Positions 6,418-12,824 of a stretch of 12,825 nucleotides of DNA are shown in pieces. Made by a program: the position numbers and the translations under genes. The notes beneath the pieces were generated by a model that was not told the origin of the DNA, made no database searches, and saw only the letters and a program-made list of their open reading frames with translations. Position 1 is the first letter of the stretch; each line of letters begins with the position of its first letter. The stretch is from Cyanobacteriota bacterium (GTDB lineage Bacteria > Cyanobacteriota > Cyanobacteriia > PCC-6307 > Cyanobiaceae). The stretch covers positions 1-12,825 of the forward strand of contig CANHSW010000030.1 in NCBI GenBank assembly GCA_947463165.1. Direction: 5' to 3'.

Positions 6418-6785
6418 CGAATCGCCAGATCCAAGGAGGCCTGCTTACCGGAATGCAGACGCAACCAGGCCAGGGAATTGGCCACTGTGCTGGCCGGCAG
6501 CTGGGCGGAGGGGTGCAGGCGAGTTTCGGGCTGTTGGCGGCGCAATAGCTGGGCCAAGGCCGTGGCGGCTATGGGCTGACCATTGAGCAGCCATTCACCG
6601 CGGCTGCTGCGCAGCACCAGCCAGGGCTGGGCCACTGCCGCCAGGGAGGCTCGCGGACGCGGTTTGGCTGGGTGACTGGCAAGCAGCAGCGTCGGTAGGC
6701 AGGCCACGGAAGTGGTTACCACCAAGCTGCAGCCCAACAGCGGCCATAGCAGCGGCAGGCTCCGCAAGCCCAGCGAATTATTCAT
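6414..6785 (-). CDS. ExbD/TolR-like protein (first copy), transmembrane Asp absent
   Basis: The 123-residue product has one hydrophobic segment (about 10-36) and a compact domain (about 52-122) reading PWLVLRSSRGEWLLNGQPI, then helix AATALAQLLRR, then a helix and strand ending SLDLAIR. The pattern strand-GxWLLNGQPI-helix is typical of the ExbD/TolR periplasmic domain. The proton-carrying Asp expected in the membrane helix is missing, as are the usual residues before it. It starts 12 bp after the ExbB-like gene and ends in an ATGA overlap with the second ExbD-like gene, so the set is one operon. It could help couple a proton channel to an envelope transporter, but without the Asp it may only be structural. 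Similarity is by pattern, not by close sequence match. Confidence 0.7.
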   Translation of the reverse strand: MNNSLGLRSLPLLWPLLGCSLVVTTSVACLPTLLLASHPAKPRPRASLAAVAQPWLVLRSSRGEWLLNGQPIAATALAQLLRRQQPETRLHPSAQLPASTVANSLAWLRLHSGKQASLDLAIR

Positions 6786-6797
6786 CTAAGAAATCAC

Positions 6798-7280
6798 TCA
6801 TGGCAAATGCTGACGCAGCTGATCGATTTGCCAACGGCTTAGCCCTTGGTTGAGCAGCAACAGGGCCGTAGCCAGCAGGGTGAGCTGTAGGCCCACCAAG
6901 GTGCTGATCAGCACATCGGCATAGCCTGCCAGGGGAGCCGTGGGCGGCAATAGCAACTGGGGCCCGAGGGCCCTCAACACCTGCATCAGTCCATGCACTG
7001 TGCCCGTCAGGCCCAGCAGCGGCGCCAGCAAAATGGCAGCCTGCAGCAGCTGCTCGCCGTTGGCCATGCGACTGGCCAGCCGCTCTAAATCGAGCTGCCG
7101 AGATTCCTGGCTTGCCATCGCTTTGAGCTGTTGACCCCGCTGGCGCCGCCCCTGGCTGGCGGGCTGCCACCAGCGCCACCAAAAACTGGCGCGATCGATG
7201 CCCACCGCAAATACTGACATTGAAACCAGCAGCAGCGGCAGGGCCACCGGGCCACAGGCAGTCCATATTGATAGGCCCAT
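6798..7280 (-). CDS. MotA/TolQ/ExbB-family proton channel protein
   Basis: The 160-residue protein shows the three-helix layout of ExbB/TolQ: helix 1 about 10-30 (GPVALPLLLVSMSVFAVGI, compare the family's GPVxxPLLxxS), helix 2 about 80-98 with APLLGLTGTVHGL (the conserved GLxGTV with T94) and helix 3 about 121-145 with ADVLISTLVGL. Asp122 stands where ExbB usually has Glu (E176 in E. coli), and the following Ser-Thr keeps the polar pore position. It is shorter than typical ExbB (about 220-240). ExbB forms the inner-membrane pentamer that uses the proton gradient to drive TonB-dependent or Tol processes. The ATG at 7280 is preferred over a TTG at 7337 because the TTG sits inside a candidate -35 element. 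ExbD-like partners follow. Confidence 0.83.
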   Translation of the reverse strand: MGLSIWTACGPVALPLLLVSMSVFAVGIDRASFWWRWWQPASQGRRQRGQQLKAMASQESRQLDLERLASRMANGEQLLQAAILLAPLLGLTGTVHGLMQVLRALGPQLLLPPTAPLAGYADVLISTLVGLQLTLLATALLLLNQGLSRWQIDQLRQHLP

Positions 7281-7309
7281 CACCAAGCTCTTAAATAGCC
7301 CTATTGGAA

Positions 7310-7337
7310 ATTTTACATGAAATCCGCTGCCTTGCAA
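7310..7337 (-). promoter_or_regulatory. Candidate sigma-70 promoter for the exbB-like operon
   Basis: On the minus strand TTGCAA (7332-7337) and TAAAAT (7310-7315) are separated by 16 bp. They match TTGACA at 4 of 6 and TATAAT at 5 of 6. Transcription would begin near 7303, about 22 nt before the ATG at 7280. Confidence 0.45.
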
Positions 7338-7411
7338 TGTCCCGCAAATAAATAGCGAGAAATGGCGCTAGGAATAATTGGGTCCATCTCTCTAAGTTGT
7401 GCTAGCGCCAG

Positions 7412-7433
7412 AAAAAAGGCCCCCTAGGGGGCC
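7412..7433 (-). terminator. Intrinsic terminator after pstS
   Basis: The perfect palindrome GGCCCCCTAGGGGGCC (7418-7433) is followed on the minus strand by six T residues (7417-7412). It lies 24 bp past the pstS stop and separates pstS from the exbB-like operon. Confidence 0.93.
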
Positions 7434-7457
7434 CAAAATTCTGATCTAGCTAGGCGA

Positions 7458-8435
7458 TCAAGCGCCGATCTTGGCCACGGCAGCCTTGGCGGCCTTCAGG
7501 ATCGAGCCCCGCAGGGGCACGTAGCCCAGGTCATCGGCCTGGTTCTGGGCGGGGCCCAGCAGGTGCAGCATGGCCTTGCGGATGGCACCGCCCTTTAAGC
7601 CATTACCTTCCTTGTAGGCCAGGATCCAGGTGAGGGTGGAGATGGGATAGCTGCCAGCGCCAGCGGGATTGGGATCTTCGCCGGCCAGGTTGCCATCGAG
7701 AACAATGTTATTGAGAGCGGCGGCACCACTCTTCAAGTTAGGCAACACAAAATTCCCATTCTTATTCTGAACTGCCGCAGCCTTGATGTTGCCGCGCACG
7801 AAGGCTTGGTTGATGTAGCCAATCGAACCGGGGGTGTTCTGGAGGATACCGGCTACACCTTCGTTGCCCTTGCCACCAACGCCCACGGGCCAGTTAACGC
7901 TCTTGCCAGCGCCCACCTTGCTCTTCCAGGCAGGGGAGAAGGCGGCGAGGGAGCTGGTGAAGGCGAAGGTGGTGCCGGAACCATCGGAGCGGTGGGCCAC
8001 GGTGAGTTTGCCCTTACCGCACTTCAGCTGATCCCATCTGGTGATGGTGCCGAGGAAGATGTCTGCCACCTGCTTCTGGCTGAGCTTCAAGTCCTTGCAA
8101 TCGGCCTTGTTGAAGGCCACGGCAATGGTGCCGCCGACGGCGGGGAACTGCACCACACCGCGCTTCACCTTCGCCGCCTCGGAGGCCTTGATCGGCTCAT
8201 CAGTGGCACCAAAATCAACGGTGCCGGCTACGAACTGGCGCACGCCGGCGCCGGAACCCACCGACTGGTAGTTCACCTGCACACCCTTGCTGGCCAAATC
8301 GGCGAAGGCGCGCTGGTAGAAGGGGGCGGGGAAGGTGGCACCAGCACCGTTGAGGGTGTTCTGAGCCGAAGCGGTGGCGCCAGCGCCAAGGGCGGCCAGG
8401 GTGCCAAGGATCAGGGCCTTCTTAGCGAAGGTCAT
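7458..8435 (-). CDS. pstS: Phosphate ABC transporter substrate-binding protein PstS
   Basis: The 325-residue precursor has a signal peptide (basic AKK, hydrophobic core, ASA before Q25) suited to signal peptidase I; no lipobox cysteine is present, so it should be periplasmic. The mature protein has the PstS phosphate-binding segments: GAGATFPAPFYQ, YQSVGSGAGVRQF, DFGATDEP and RSDGSGTTFAF. Tail features GYVPLRG are also usual for PstS. It would capture phosphate for PstCAB, but those genes are not in the window. A Pho box lies 53 bp upstream and a strong terminator follows, so it is a monocistronic unit under PhoB control. SphX-type paralogues exist in cyanobacteria and cannot be excluded by eye. 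Confidence 0.95.
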   Translation of the reverse strand: MTFAKKALILGTLAALGAGATASAQNTLNGAGATFPAPFYQRAFADLASKGVQVNYQSVGSGAGVRQFVAGTVDFGATDEPIKASEAAKVKRGVVQFPAVGGTIAVAFNKADCKDLKLSQKQVADIFLGTITRWDQLKCGKGKLTVAHRSDGSGTTFAFTSSLAAFSPAWKSKVGAGKSVNWPVGVGGKGNEGVAGILQNTPGSIGYINQAFVRGNIKAAAVQNKNGNFVLPNLKSGAAALNNIVLDGNLAGEDPNPAGAGSYPISTLTWILAYKEGNGLKGGAIRKAMLHLLGPAQNQADDLGYVPLRGSILKAAKAAVAKIGA

Positions 8436-8487
8436 GGATTAGCAAGAGTTGGGTCTGACCTTAATTAGCAAACCGAGTTTACCCACG

Positions 8488-8517
8488 TCTTTATGAGTAG
8501 GTTAAGAGCTGGTCAAG
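8488..8517 (-). promoter_or_regulatory. Pho box upstream of pstS
   Basis: On the minus strand three 8-bp units with 3-bp spacers read CTTGACCA (8510-8517), CTTAACCT (8499-8506) and CATAAAGA (8488-8495). They match the cyanobacterial Pho-box unit PyTTAAPyPy(T/A) at 7, 8 and 5 of 8 positions. A possible -10 (TAAACT, 8476-8481) follows. The site ends 53 bp before the pstS start. Between it and the hairpin array (8518-8680) I see no gene or other clear signal. Confidence 0.75.
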
Positions 8518-8702
8518 ATTCGAGCTGGGCGGTGATTCTCTGCGTTTAAAGCGAAAAGCTAACTGCGCAAGGAAAATTGTCCATCTACTCCATCTATATT
8601 GGGGGGCGGCTCAGTCGCCGCAAGGATTTTGGGATGATAAGAGTGGTGAGATATGGAGATTTTCGGGTGCCCTGAACCACATTAAGCCAATATCTTAGCA
8701 AC

Positions 8703-8726
8703 AAAAAACCTCCCGTTTCCGGGAGG
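8703..8726 (-). terminator. Intrinsic terminator, array copy 1
   Basis: The minus-strand stem CCTCCCG / CGGGAGG with loop GAAA is followed by six T residues (8708-8703). Confidence 0.8.
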
Positions 8727-8754
8727 CTGCGCTAAGCCAATAACTTAGCAACAT

Positions 8755-8777
8755 AAAAATCTCCCGTTTCCGGGGGG
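8755..8777 (-). terminator. Imperfect intrinsic terminator, array copy 2
   Basis: The minus-strand stem CCCCCCG / CGGGAGA with loop GAAA is followed by five T residues (8759-8755). Two A-C mismatches weaken it on this strand; on the plus strand the same positions form G-U pairs. Confidence 0.55.
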
Positions 8778-8803
8778 CAGAATTAAGTCAATAACTTAAC
8801 AAT

Positions 8804-8828
8804 AAAAAGCCTCCTGATTCCAGGAGGC
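8804..8828 (-). terminator. Intrinsic terminator, array copy 3 (first reached after porin 1)
   Basis: On the minus strand the stem GCCTCCTG / CAGGAGGC with loop GAAT is followed by five T residues (8808-8804). It is the best-formed of the three and would be reached first by transcripts from porin 1. Confidence 0.85.
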
Positions 8829-8848
8829 GGTGGCCATATTGGCTAAAT

Positions 8849-8986
8849 TAACCCAAAACCAACCGAGGTTTAAGCCTCATTGAATGAAGTTTTACTGGCA
8901 GTTGATCCGGCAAATCTACTAGCAATAATGTTAGTGGCAAATTTGTCGGTTCGGTTGTCAGTATTCCTGGCCAGTCTTGGCGGTAA
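8849..8986. other. 3' flank of porin 1, no gene seen
   Basis: No open frame or RNA gene was recognised. The stretch TTTACTGGCAG at 8891-8901 recurs at 10956-10966 in the matching position after porin 2, and nearby bases are loosely similar, so this is probably a remnant of the porin gene duplication. Confidence 0.5.
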
Positions 8987-10726
8987 TCAGAAGCGGAACT
9001 GGGTTTGAATCAGGCCGCCAAAGACGTTGTTGGACTGGTTGGGTTGGGTGAACTGACCAGCGGGACGGCTGAGGTAGAAGATGGCCGGGGTGATCGAGAT
9101 GTTGTCGCTCACCTTGAACTTGTACCACCACTCCCAGGCAAAGTTGCCATCTTGGGGGGTGCGGCCATTGCGCAGGCTGGTGGCGAACTGGGGTTGACCC
9201 ACGGCCATACCGGCTGAATTGCCCTTGGCAAAGGCATCGGCCCACTGGAGGCCGAGGGTCCAGGACTGGGCAGCACCAATGTTGGCTGCCGAGTTGACTG
9301 CGGGAACAGCACTATTAACTAGATTCGACTGGGCCAGGGCGGTGTAGCCCCAGCCCAGGTTCAGCGAGGGCACGATGCCGCCAGCTTTCTTGGGCTGCCA
9401 GGCACCGGTGAGGGCGAAGTTGTTCGAATAGGCCGCAGTGGACACACCGGCGTTGGTGGGACCGCAGGACTCAACCTGGTTGGCAAATTGGGTGCCACGG
9501 CGGAAGTTCTGACCGCACTGGCCATAGCGCCAACCAAAAGCCAAGGCCCACTGGGGAGCGGCGACGCCGAGTTGGGTGGTGAAGCTGCCTTTGCTGTTGT
9601 CGCCGAGGATGCCACCACCAGTGGTGCTGGATGCCTGGGTTGAAGCATCACCGTTATAGGCATCGGGAGCCACATAGCTGGTGGAGGCGGCGAAGTAGGG
9701 CTTGCCCTTCTTCACATTTTGCTTCCACATCAGGCCCGCAATGGCGCCGGTGGCCTTGTTATAGGTACCGGGTGCACCATTAAGGGTGAAGAAGTCGAGC
9801 AGGTCGCTCTTGTAGAAGAAGGGGGTGATTGCCAGGAACTCGGTGTTCCGGCCACGAGGACCCACCAAGCCAGTGAAAGAGGTGCCGATCGGGAAGCGGT
9901 AGTAGAGACGATCCAGCTGAACCACGTTGTTCAGGTTGGAGGCAGCACCGCTGTTGCCACCGCCAAAGGCCCGATCCAGGGCCATCAGGCTGTAGGGAGA
10001 GCCATTGAAGGGGCTACCTACGAAGTTGCCGCTACGCAGACGGGTATACAGCTGATCCTTGCCGGTGAAGCTGGTCAGCAGGTTCAGGCGCAGGTCATAG
10101 TTGAATACCGTGGCACCGGCGGCTGCCCGATTGGCATTGGTGCCAGGTTGAGCGGTGGCCTGACCCTGACCAGGGATGAAGCTGTTGGCCTGACTGCCAC
10201 CGAAGGCGTTGGCACCGATCACGAAGACGGTGTCGCCCTGCAGCTTGGTGGTGGTGGAGAACTGGGTGGACTCCAGCTTGCCGACGCGCTTGTCGAGACC
10301 GTCAACGCGGCCCTTGAGCACGCTGAGTTCCTTCTGGAAGTCGTTGATCAGGCGCTGCAGCTCGTCGGTCACTTCGGTGACGCGATCGAGACAGGCGTTC
10401 AGCAGGGCGGCGGCCTCAAAGCGGGTCATCGCCTGGCCACCTTTGAAGGTGCCATTGGGATAACCAGCTACGCAGCCGTAGCGCTCGATCAGGTTGCTCA
10501 GCGCTTGATAGGCCCAGTCGGTGGGCTTAACTTCTGAGAATTGATTGATGCTGGTAACTTGATTCTGCGATTCCCAGGCGCGGAAGCGATCCAGGTCATG
10601 CTGTTGGGTGTAGCTGTTTATCGAAGCGGTGCTCGACGCCATCGGCAGATCGGCGGCGGTTGCCGCCAGGGGCGCTGCAAGGCCAAGGGCCGCAGGCGCC
10701 AGCAGCAGTTGCTGGAACAGTTTCAT
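8987..10726 (-). CDS. SLH-domain outer-membrane porin (cyanobacterial Som / iron uptake porin type), copy 1
   Basis: The 579-residue precursor has a signal peptide (cut near residues 24-25), one SLH domain (about 62-115, with FSEVKPTDWAYQALSNLIERYGCVAGYPNGTF and MTRFEAAALLN) that should bind the peptidoglycan-linked polymer, a coiled coil (about 116-155) and an OprB-like beta-barrel (about 160-579) ending in Phe, the usual outer-membrane assembly signal. Such porins are the main outer-membrane channels for small solutes and ions in cyanobacteria; some are annotated as iron uptake porins. The ATG at 10726 is chosen over a GTG at 10738 because GAGG sits six bases before it. It is a paralogue of the gene at 11041-12783, differing mainly in short Gly/Ser/Asn-rich stretches near residues 180-205, 245-265 and 365-380. 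It ends before a triple terminator array. Confidence 0.95.
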   Translation of the reverse strand: MKLFQQLLLAPAALGLAAPLAATAADLPMASSTASINSYTQQHDLDRFRAWESQNQVTSINQFSEVKPTDWAYQALSNLIERYGCVAGYPNGTFKGGQAMTRFEAAALLNACLDRVTEVTDELQRLINDFQKELSVLKGRVDGLDKRVGKLESTQFSTTTKLQGDTVFVIGANAFGGSQANSFIPGQGQATAQPGTNANRAAAGATVFNYDLRLNLLTSFTGKDQLYTRLRSGNFVGSPFNGSPYSLMALDRAFGGGNSGAASNLNNVVQLDRLYYRFPIGTSFTGLVGPRGRNTEFLAITPFFYKSDLLDFFTLNGAPGTYNKATGAIAGLMWKQNVKKGKPYFAASTSYVAPDAYNGDASTQASSTTGGGILGDNSKGSFTTQLGVAAPQWALAFGWRYGQCGQNFRRGTQFANQVESCGPTNAGVSTAAYSNNFALTGAWQPKKAGGIVPSLNLGWGYTALAQSNLVNSAVPAVNSAANIGAAQSWTLGLQWADAFAKGNSAGMAVGQPQFATSLRNGRTPQDGNFAWEWWYKFKVSDNISITPAIFYLSRPAGQFTQPNQSNNVFGGLIQTQFRF

Positions 10727-10732
10727 CGGGGT

Positions 10733-10768
10733 CCTCACACCGATAAGTAAGGCTTTCCAAAGGAAAGC
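10733..10768 (-). promoter_or_regulatory. Leader of porin 1: ribosome binding site and conserved hairpin
   Basis: GAGG at 10736-10733 (minus strand) is a good ribosome binding site six bases before the ATG at 10726, and it decides the start. Fifteen bases further upstream is a perfect 7-bp stem, GCTTTCC / GGAAAGC with a TTT loop (10752-10768). The same hairpin is present before porin 2. Confidence 0.7.
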
Positions 10769-10921
10769 GCCCAGAGCCTACAGGAATGACCTGAAAGCCA
10801 CGAGCGCCATCGGCAGGAATCTATGTATTCCAGGACACATTCATTTGGCCAGGCGCTGGATGCCGGGCTATGAAGTGAGGCTTGGCCTTGCCGCCGAACC
10901 CTAAGACCCCTTGCGTGAAAG
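10769..10921. other. Porin 1 upstream region, no gene seen
   Basis: This should contain the porin 1 promoter, but I see no convincing -35/-10 pair. A 5-bp inverted repeat, GGAAT / ATTCC (10816-10831), surrounds the sequence ctatgt and may be chance. No protein or RNA gene was recognised. Confidence 0.4.
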
Positions 10922-10947
10922 GCTGGCCTGGCCTTGGCCAAGCCAGC
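10922..10947 (-). terminator. Hairpin after porin 2, possible terminator
   Basis: A long inverted repeat, GCTGGC-CT-GGCC-TT-GGCC-AA-GCCAGC, lies about 94 bp after the porin 2 stop. On the minus strand it is followed by only a short T run (10920-10918), so it may terminate weakly or act as a transcript-end stabiliser. Confidence 0.45.
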
Positions 10948-10955
10948 GATTCAGC

Positions 10956-11002
10956 TTTACTGGCAGATCTGATGACAGAGTTACTGGCAGCTAAGCTGTC
11001 AG
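10956..11002. repeat. TTACTGGCAG direct repeats and small hairpin after porin 2
   Basis: TTACTGGCAG occurs at 10957-10966 and 10981-10990, and once more after porin 1 (8892-8901). The second copy forms part of an 8-bp stem, CTGGCAGC / GCTGTCAG (10984-11002), which pairs fully only if a G-U pair is allowed in plus-strand RNA. Confidence 0.5.
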
Positions 11003-11040
11003 TCTATTTGTCAATGTTTCTGGACAGTACTGAAGGGGGA

Positions 11041-12783
11041 TCAGAAGCGGAACTGGGTCTGAACCAGGCCACCAAAGACGTTGTTAGACTGGCCTGGTTG
11101 GGTGTACTGACCGTAGGGACGGCTGAGGTAGAAGATGGCGGGGGTGATCGAGATGTTGTCGCTCACCTTGAATTTATACCACCACTCCCAGGCATAGTTG
11201 CCATCTTGGGCGGTGTTGCCATTGCGCAAATTAGTGGCGAACTGGGGTTGACCCACGGCAACACCTGCAGTATTGCCCTTGGCGAAGGCATCAGCCCACT
11301 GGAGGCCTAAGGTCCAAGATTGGGCCGCGCCGATGTTGGCGGCCGAGTTAACTGCGGGGGCAGCATTATTAACCAACCTCGATTGCGACAAAGCGCTGTA
11401 GCCCCAACCAAGGTTTACAGATGGCACAATGCTGCCACCTTGCTTGGGTTGCCAGGCACCGGTGAGGGCGAAGTTGTTCGAGTAGGCCGAAGTGGATACA
11501 CCTGAGTTGGTGGGACCGCAGGGCTCATTCTGGTTGGCATACTGGCTGCCGCGGCGGAAGTTCTGACCGCACTGGCCATAGCGCCAACCAAAGGCCAGGG
11601 CCCACTGGGGAGCGGCGACGCCGAACTGGGTGGTGAAATTACCCCTGCTGTTGTCGCCGAGGATGCCACCACCGCCGACCGAGTTATCAGTATTACCGCT
11701 GTAGGCTTCGGGCGCTACATAGCTGGTGGAGGCAGCGAAGTAGGGCTTGCCTTTCTTCACATTCTGCTTCCAAATCAGGCCCGCTGTGGCACCAGTGGCC
11801 CTATTATAGGTACCTGGAGCACCATTCAGGCTAAAGAAATCGAGTACATCGCTCTTGTAGAAGAAGGGCGTGATTGCCAGGAACTCTGTATTTCGGGCCC
11901 TAGGACCCACCAGGGCGGTGAAGGAAGTGCCGATCGGGAAACGGTAGTAGAGACGATCCAGCTGAAAGACGTTGTTCAGATTACCTGGAGCACCGCTATT
12001 ACCCGTACCGAAGGCTTGGCTAAGGGTTAGCAGGTTGGGAAGGCTGGCGTTGTTGCCAGCGGCACTAGGAAGATAGGGGCTACCGACGAAGTTAGCGCTA
12101 CGCAGACGAGTATAGAGTTGATCCTTACCCGTGAAGCTAGTCAGCAGGTTTAGGCGTACGTCGTAGTTGAAGACGGTGGCACCACCAATCCGCTTGTTGC
12201 TGTTGGTGCCGTTGCTGGTTGCACCATTAACGTTGAAGTCATTGGCCTGACTGCCACCGAAGGCGTTGGCACCTACCACGAAGAGGGTTTCGCCCTGCAG
12301 TTTTGTGGTGGTGGAGAACTGGGTGGCCTCCAGCTTGCCGACGCGCTTGTCCAGACCGTCAACGCGGCCCTTGAGCACGCTGAGTTCCTTTTGGAAGTCA
12401 TTGATCAGGCGCTGCAGCTCGTCGGTCACTTCGGTGACGCGATCGAGACAGGCGTTCAGCAGCGCGGCGGCCTCAAAACGAGTCAGCGCCTGGCCACCTT
12501 TGAAGGTGCCATTGGGATAGCCGGCTACGCACCCGTAGCGATCAATCAGGTTGCTAAGCGCTTGATAGGCCCAGTCGGTGGGCTTAACCTCTGAAAACTG
12601 ATTGATGCTGGTAACTTGATTCTGCGATTCCCAGGCGCGGAATCGATCCAGATCTTGCTGTTGGGTGTAGCTGCTGATCGCTGCACTGCTCGATGCTATC
12701 GGCAGATCGGCGGCGGTTGCCGCCAGGGGCGCCGCAAGGCCAAGGGCCGCAGGCGCCAGCAGCAGTTGCTGGAACAGTTTCAT
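11041..12783 (-). CDS. SLH-domain outer-membrane porin (cyanobacterial Som / iron uptake porin type), copy 2
   Basis: The 580-residue precursor shares its whole architecture with the gene downstream: signal peptide, SLH domain (about 62-115), coiled coil (about 116-155), beta-barrel and terminal Phe. The first 160 residues differ from copy 1 at only a handful of positions. Clear differences cluster in short segments likely to be loops: about 180-205 (NVNGATSNGTNSNKRIG here), 240-265 (a longer SAAGNNASLPNLLTL stretch) and 365-380. Four barrel segments with cysteines (RYGQCGQNF, CGPTN) are kept in both. It should be a general or ion-selective outer-membrane channel. The ATG at 12783 has GAGG six bases upstream. 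It is the first gene in transcription order; a hairpin at 10922-10947 follows it. Confidence 0.95.
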   Translation of the reverse strand: MKLFQQLLLAPAALGLAAPLAATAADLPIASSSAAISSYTQQQDLDRFRAWESQNQVTSINQFSEVKPTDWAYQALSNLIDRYGCVAGYPNGTFKGGQALTRFEAAALLNACLDRVTEVTDELQRLINDFQKELSVLKGRVDGLDKRVGKLEATQFSTTTKLQGETLFVVGANAFGGSQANDFNVNGATSNGTNSNKRIGGATVFNYDVRLNLLTSFTGKDQLYTRLRSANFVGSPYLPSAAGNNASLPNLLTLSQAFGTGNSGAPGNLNNVFQLDRLYYRFPIGTSFTALVGPRARNTEFLAITPFFYKSDVLDFFSLNGAPGTYNRATGATAGLIWKQNVKKGKPYFAASTSYVAPEAYSGNTDNSVGGGGILGDNSRGNFTTQFGVAAPQWALAFGWRYGQCGQNFRRGSQYANQNEPCGPTNSGVSTSAYSNNFALTGAWQPKQGGSIVPSVNLGWGYSALSQSRLVNNAAPAVNSAANIGAAQSWTLGLQWADAFAKGNTAGVAVGQPQFATNLRNGNTAQDGNYAWEWWYKFKVSDNISITPAIFYLSRPYGQYTQPGQSNNVFGGLVQTQFRF

Positions 12784-12789
12784 CGGGGT

Positions 12790-12824
12790 CCTCACACCGA
12801 TTAGTAAATCTTTCCAAAGGAAAG
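12790..12824 (-). promoter_or_regulatory. Leader of porin 2: ribosome binding site and conserved hairpin
   Basis: GAGG (12793-12790, minus strand) precedes the ATG at 12783 by six bases. CTTTCC / GGAAAG with a TTT loop (12810-12824) matches the hairpin before porin 1; nearly all bases from the start codon to the hairpin are the same in both leaders. The window ends here, so the promoter is not seen. Confidence 0.65.

Larger units (their letters stand above)
8681..8848. repeat. Triplicated double-hairpin array with inverted flanks
   Basis: Three tandem units of 50-51 bp start at 8682, 8732 and 8783. Each holds a short AT-rich stem (TTAAG/CTTAG, CTAAG/CTTAG, TTAAG/CTTAA, each with a 7-base loop), an A-tract and a GC-rich stem with a 4-base loop (8709-8726, 8760-8777, 8809-8828). 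Stem bases change together between copies 1 and 3 (CCTCCCG/CGGGAGG against CCTCCTG/CAGGAGG) and between AT-rich stems 2 and 3, so structure appears conserved. The array is flanked by ATTAAGCCAATAT (8681-8693) and its near-perfect inverse (8836-8848, 12 of 13). It sits between porin 1 and pstS. Confidence 0.85.

Noticed and set aside
6778..7266. Alternative minus-strand frame of 162 codons over the ExbB-like gene
   Set aside because: It has no membrane helices or known motif and overlaps a gene with a clear ExbB pattern.
7281..7337. Earlier TTG start for the ExbB-like gene
   Set aside because: The TTG lies in a candidate -35 element, and the extra residues do not resemble ExbB/TolQ N-termini; ATG at 7280 gives the usual start.
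8681..8848. CRISPR array
   Set aside because: Only three units, with the hairpin-bearing sequence filling nearly the whole period; there are no unique spacers of similar length and no cas genes.
10882..11310. Plus-strand frame of 142 codons between the porins
   Set aside because: Much of it is antisense to the porin 2 3' end and shows the same shadow pattern as the matching stretch opposite porin 1.
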